The notes under the pieces: model-generated
The model's input: only the letters and a program-made list of their open reading frames with translations
Database searches by the model: none
What the model was told of the DNA's origin: nothing
Assembly: GCA_002450895.1 (NCBI GenBank)
Contig: DKAR01000215.1
Location: 1-6,543 of the forward strand
Origin: Proteobacteria bacterium UBA6921
GTDB taxonomy: Bacteria; Pseudomonadota; Gammaproteobacteria; SG8-11
Direction of reading: 5' to 3'
Length of the DNA stretch: 6,543 nucleotides
Translations under genes and position numbers: made by a program
Part shown: positions 5,290 to 6,543 of the stretch, piece after piece
Position numbering within the stretch: position 1 is the stretch's first letter
How the letters are laid out: the number at the start of each line of letters is the position of its first letter

Positions 5290-6543
5290 ACGTTTCGGCG
5301 TGGTCGATTCGCAACCCCGTTCCCGGGGTGTTGCTGTTCGCGCTGCTCACGATCGTCGGCATCGGCAGCTTTCGGGCGTTGGGCATCCAGAACTTTCCGG
5401 ACATCGAACTTCCCACCGTCAAAGTGACGGCCTCGCTGGAAGGCGCGGCGCCGACGCAATTGGAAACCGAAGTCGCGCGCAAGATTGAAGACCAGATCGC
5501 CACGCTCGGCGGCGTGCAACACATCCGCACCCAGTTGAAAGACGGCTCGGCCACTATCTTTGCCGAGTTCACCATCGACACCAACACGGAAACCGCGCTC
5601 AACGACGTGCGCAATGCGGTGGACAGCGTGCGCGCGGCGTTGCCTGCGGATATGAACGACCCGATCGTGTCGAAAATCACAACCTCCGGCGGCTCGCTTA
5701 CGACGTTCTCGGTTCAGTCGGACCGCATGGATGAAGAAGCGCTGTCGTGGTTCGTCGACAACGATGTGACCAAAGCCATTCTCACCGTGCCGGGTGTCGG
5801 CGGTGTTTCGCGCCTCGGCGGTGTAAGCCGCGAAATCGCAGTCGAGCTTGACCCGGCCAAGATGGTCGCGCTCGGCGTCAGTTCCGCCGATGTATCGACG
5901 CGGCTGAAGCAGGTGCAGCAGGACTCCTCCGGTGGTCGCGGCGACATTGGCGGAGCGATTCAATCCGTACGCACGCTCGCCACCGTGCAAACACCGCAGG
6001 AAATCGCCGATCTGCAAATTCCGCTGGGCGACGCGCGCATCGTACGGCTCGGCGACATCGCGAAAGTACGCGACACCAATTCCGACCGCAGCACCTATAC
6101 CCTGCTCGACGGCAAACCGGTGGTCAGCTTTCAGGTGTCGCGCCTGAAGGGTGAAAGCGAAGTCAGCGTTGAGAACGGCGTGCGCAAGGTTGTCGAACAG
6201 CTCAAGCAGCAGCACCCCAACGTGTCATTCACCGAGGCCTACAACACGGTCGATGCCGTGGCGGACAACTATCAGGGCTCGATGGAATTGCTGTACGAAG
6301 GCGCCGTGCTCGCGATTCTCGTCGTGTGGGTGTTCCTGCGCGACTGGCGCGCCACGGTGGTCGCGGCGACGGCGCTGCCGCTGTCGATCATTCCCGCGTT
6401 CATCGTGATGTACTATTTCAACTTCAGCCTCAACATCCTCACGCTGCTCGCGCTGGCGCTGGTGGTCGGCATACTCGTCGACGACGCCATCGTGGAAATC
6501 GAGAACATCGTGCGCCATTTGCGCATGGGCAAGACGCCGTACC
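5286..6543 (+). CDS. RND efflux pump inner-membrane subunit (5' part, runs off the window)
   Basis: The first 419 codons of an RND transporter of the AcrB/MdtB type; family members are usually about 1,020-1,050 residues, so more than half is outside the window. A proton-driven antiporter in the inner membrane is expected. TM1 covers about residues 13-32 and is followed by the porter domain, with IQNFPDIELPTVKV (34-47) near its beginning. TM2 (about 335-351), TM3 (about 357-377) and TM4 (about 381-402) come next. TM4 carries GILVDDAIVEIEN, with D399 and D400 corresponding to the proton-relay Asp pair of AcrB (D407/D408). The frame is open without interruption from the ATG. The ATG overlaps the adaptor stop by four bases. 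The sequence resembles the hydrophobe/amphiphile (HAE-1) branch rather than the heavy-metal branch, because the metal-type TM4 motif is absent; this is my reading by eye. The substrate is unknown. Confidence 0.94.
   Translation, partial: MNVSAWSIRNPVPGVLLFALLTIVGIGSFRALGIQNFPDIELPTVKVTASLEGAAPTQLETEVARKIEDQIATLGGVQHIRTQLKDGSATIFAEFTIDTNTETALNDVRNAVDSVRAALPADMNDPIVSKITTSGGSLTTFSVQSDRMDEEALSWFVDNDVTKAILTVPGVGGVSRLGGVSREIAVELDPAKMVALGVSSADVSTRLKQVQQDSSGGRGDIGGAIQSVRTLATVQTPQEIADLQIPLGDARIVRLGDIAKVRDTNSDRSTYTLLDGKPVVSFQVSRLKGESEVSVENGVRKVVEQLKQQHPNVSFTEAYNTVDAVADNYQGSMELLYEGAVLAILVVWVFLRDWRATVVAATALPLSIIPAFIVMYYFNFSLNILTLLALALVVGILVDDAIVEIENIVRHLRMGKTPY

Noticed and set aside
5094..6215. Long (373-codon) minus-strand open frame opposite the adaptor and pump genes
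   Set aside because: It is an antisense shadow of strongly coding GC-rich genes. Its translation is rich in Arg, His and Ala and resembles no protein family, whereas the plus strand has clear RND motifs.

Overview
The window looks like ordinary chromosomal DNA from a GC-rich Gram-negative bacterium, most likely a gammaproteobacterium (YaeQ, YbcJ and GluQ together point there; the genus cannot be read from this sequence). It carries six complete or near-complete genes and the first 419 codons of a seventh. I see no CRISPR array, insertion sequence, phage gene, rRNA or tRNA.

Left part (1-1030): after an edge region of about 250 bases that holds a strong inverted repeat but no recognisable gene comes a plus-strand gene for a lipoprotein-type Sco1/SenC copper chaperone (255-959). 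Its stop faces the minus-strand pair ybcJ-yaeQ (1788 down to 1031). A GC hairpin with a T-rich tail on the minus strand (991-1013) probably terminates that pair.

Middle part (1031-3937): ybcJ (S4-type RNA-binding protein) and yaeQ (PD-(D/E)XK-fold family) are separated by only two bases and read as one unit. Divergent from them is a plus-strand secreted alpha/beta hydrolase with a complete Ser-Asp-His set (1993-2928). It converges on the minus-strand gluQ (3937-2996), which encodes the enzyme that glutamylates the queuosine of tRNA-Asp.

Right part (3938-6543): a 242-base divergent intergenic region carries candidate promoter elements and two small symmetric repeats. It leads into a plus-strand RND-type efflux operon: a periplasmic adaptor (4180-5289) with an intact RLS motif for a TolC-type partner, overlapping by ATGA with an RND inner-membrane pump (5286 to beyond the window end). 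The pump keeps the TM4 Asp-Asp pair used for proton coupling. No outer-membrane factor gene or regulator of the pump is visible here.

The individual genes belong to known families, and I do not see a convincing undescribed system. The points most worth a second look are the tight ybcJ-yaeQ pairing, the tandem CCGGARTCCGS repeat upstream of gluQ, the dyad over the efflux operon leader, and the poorly characterised exported hydrolase.
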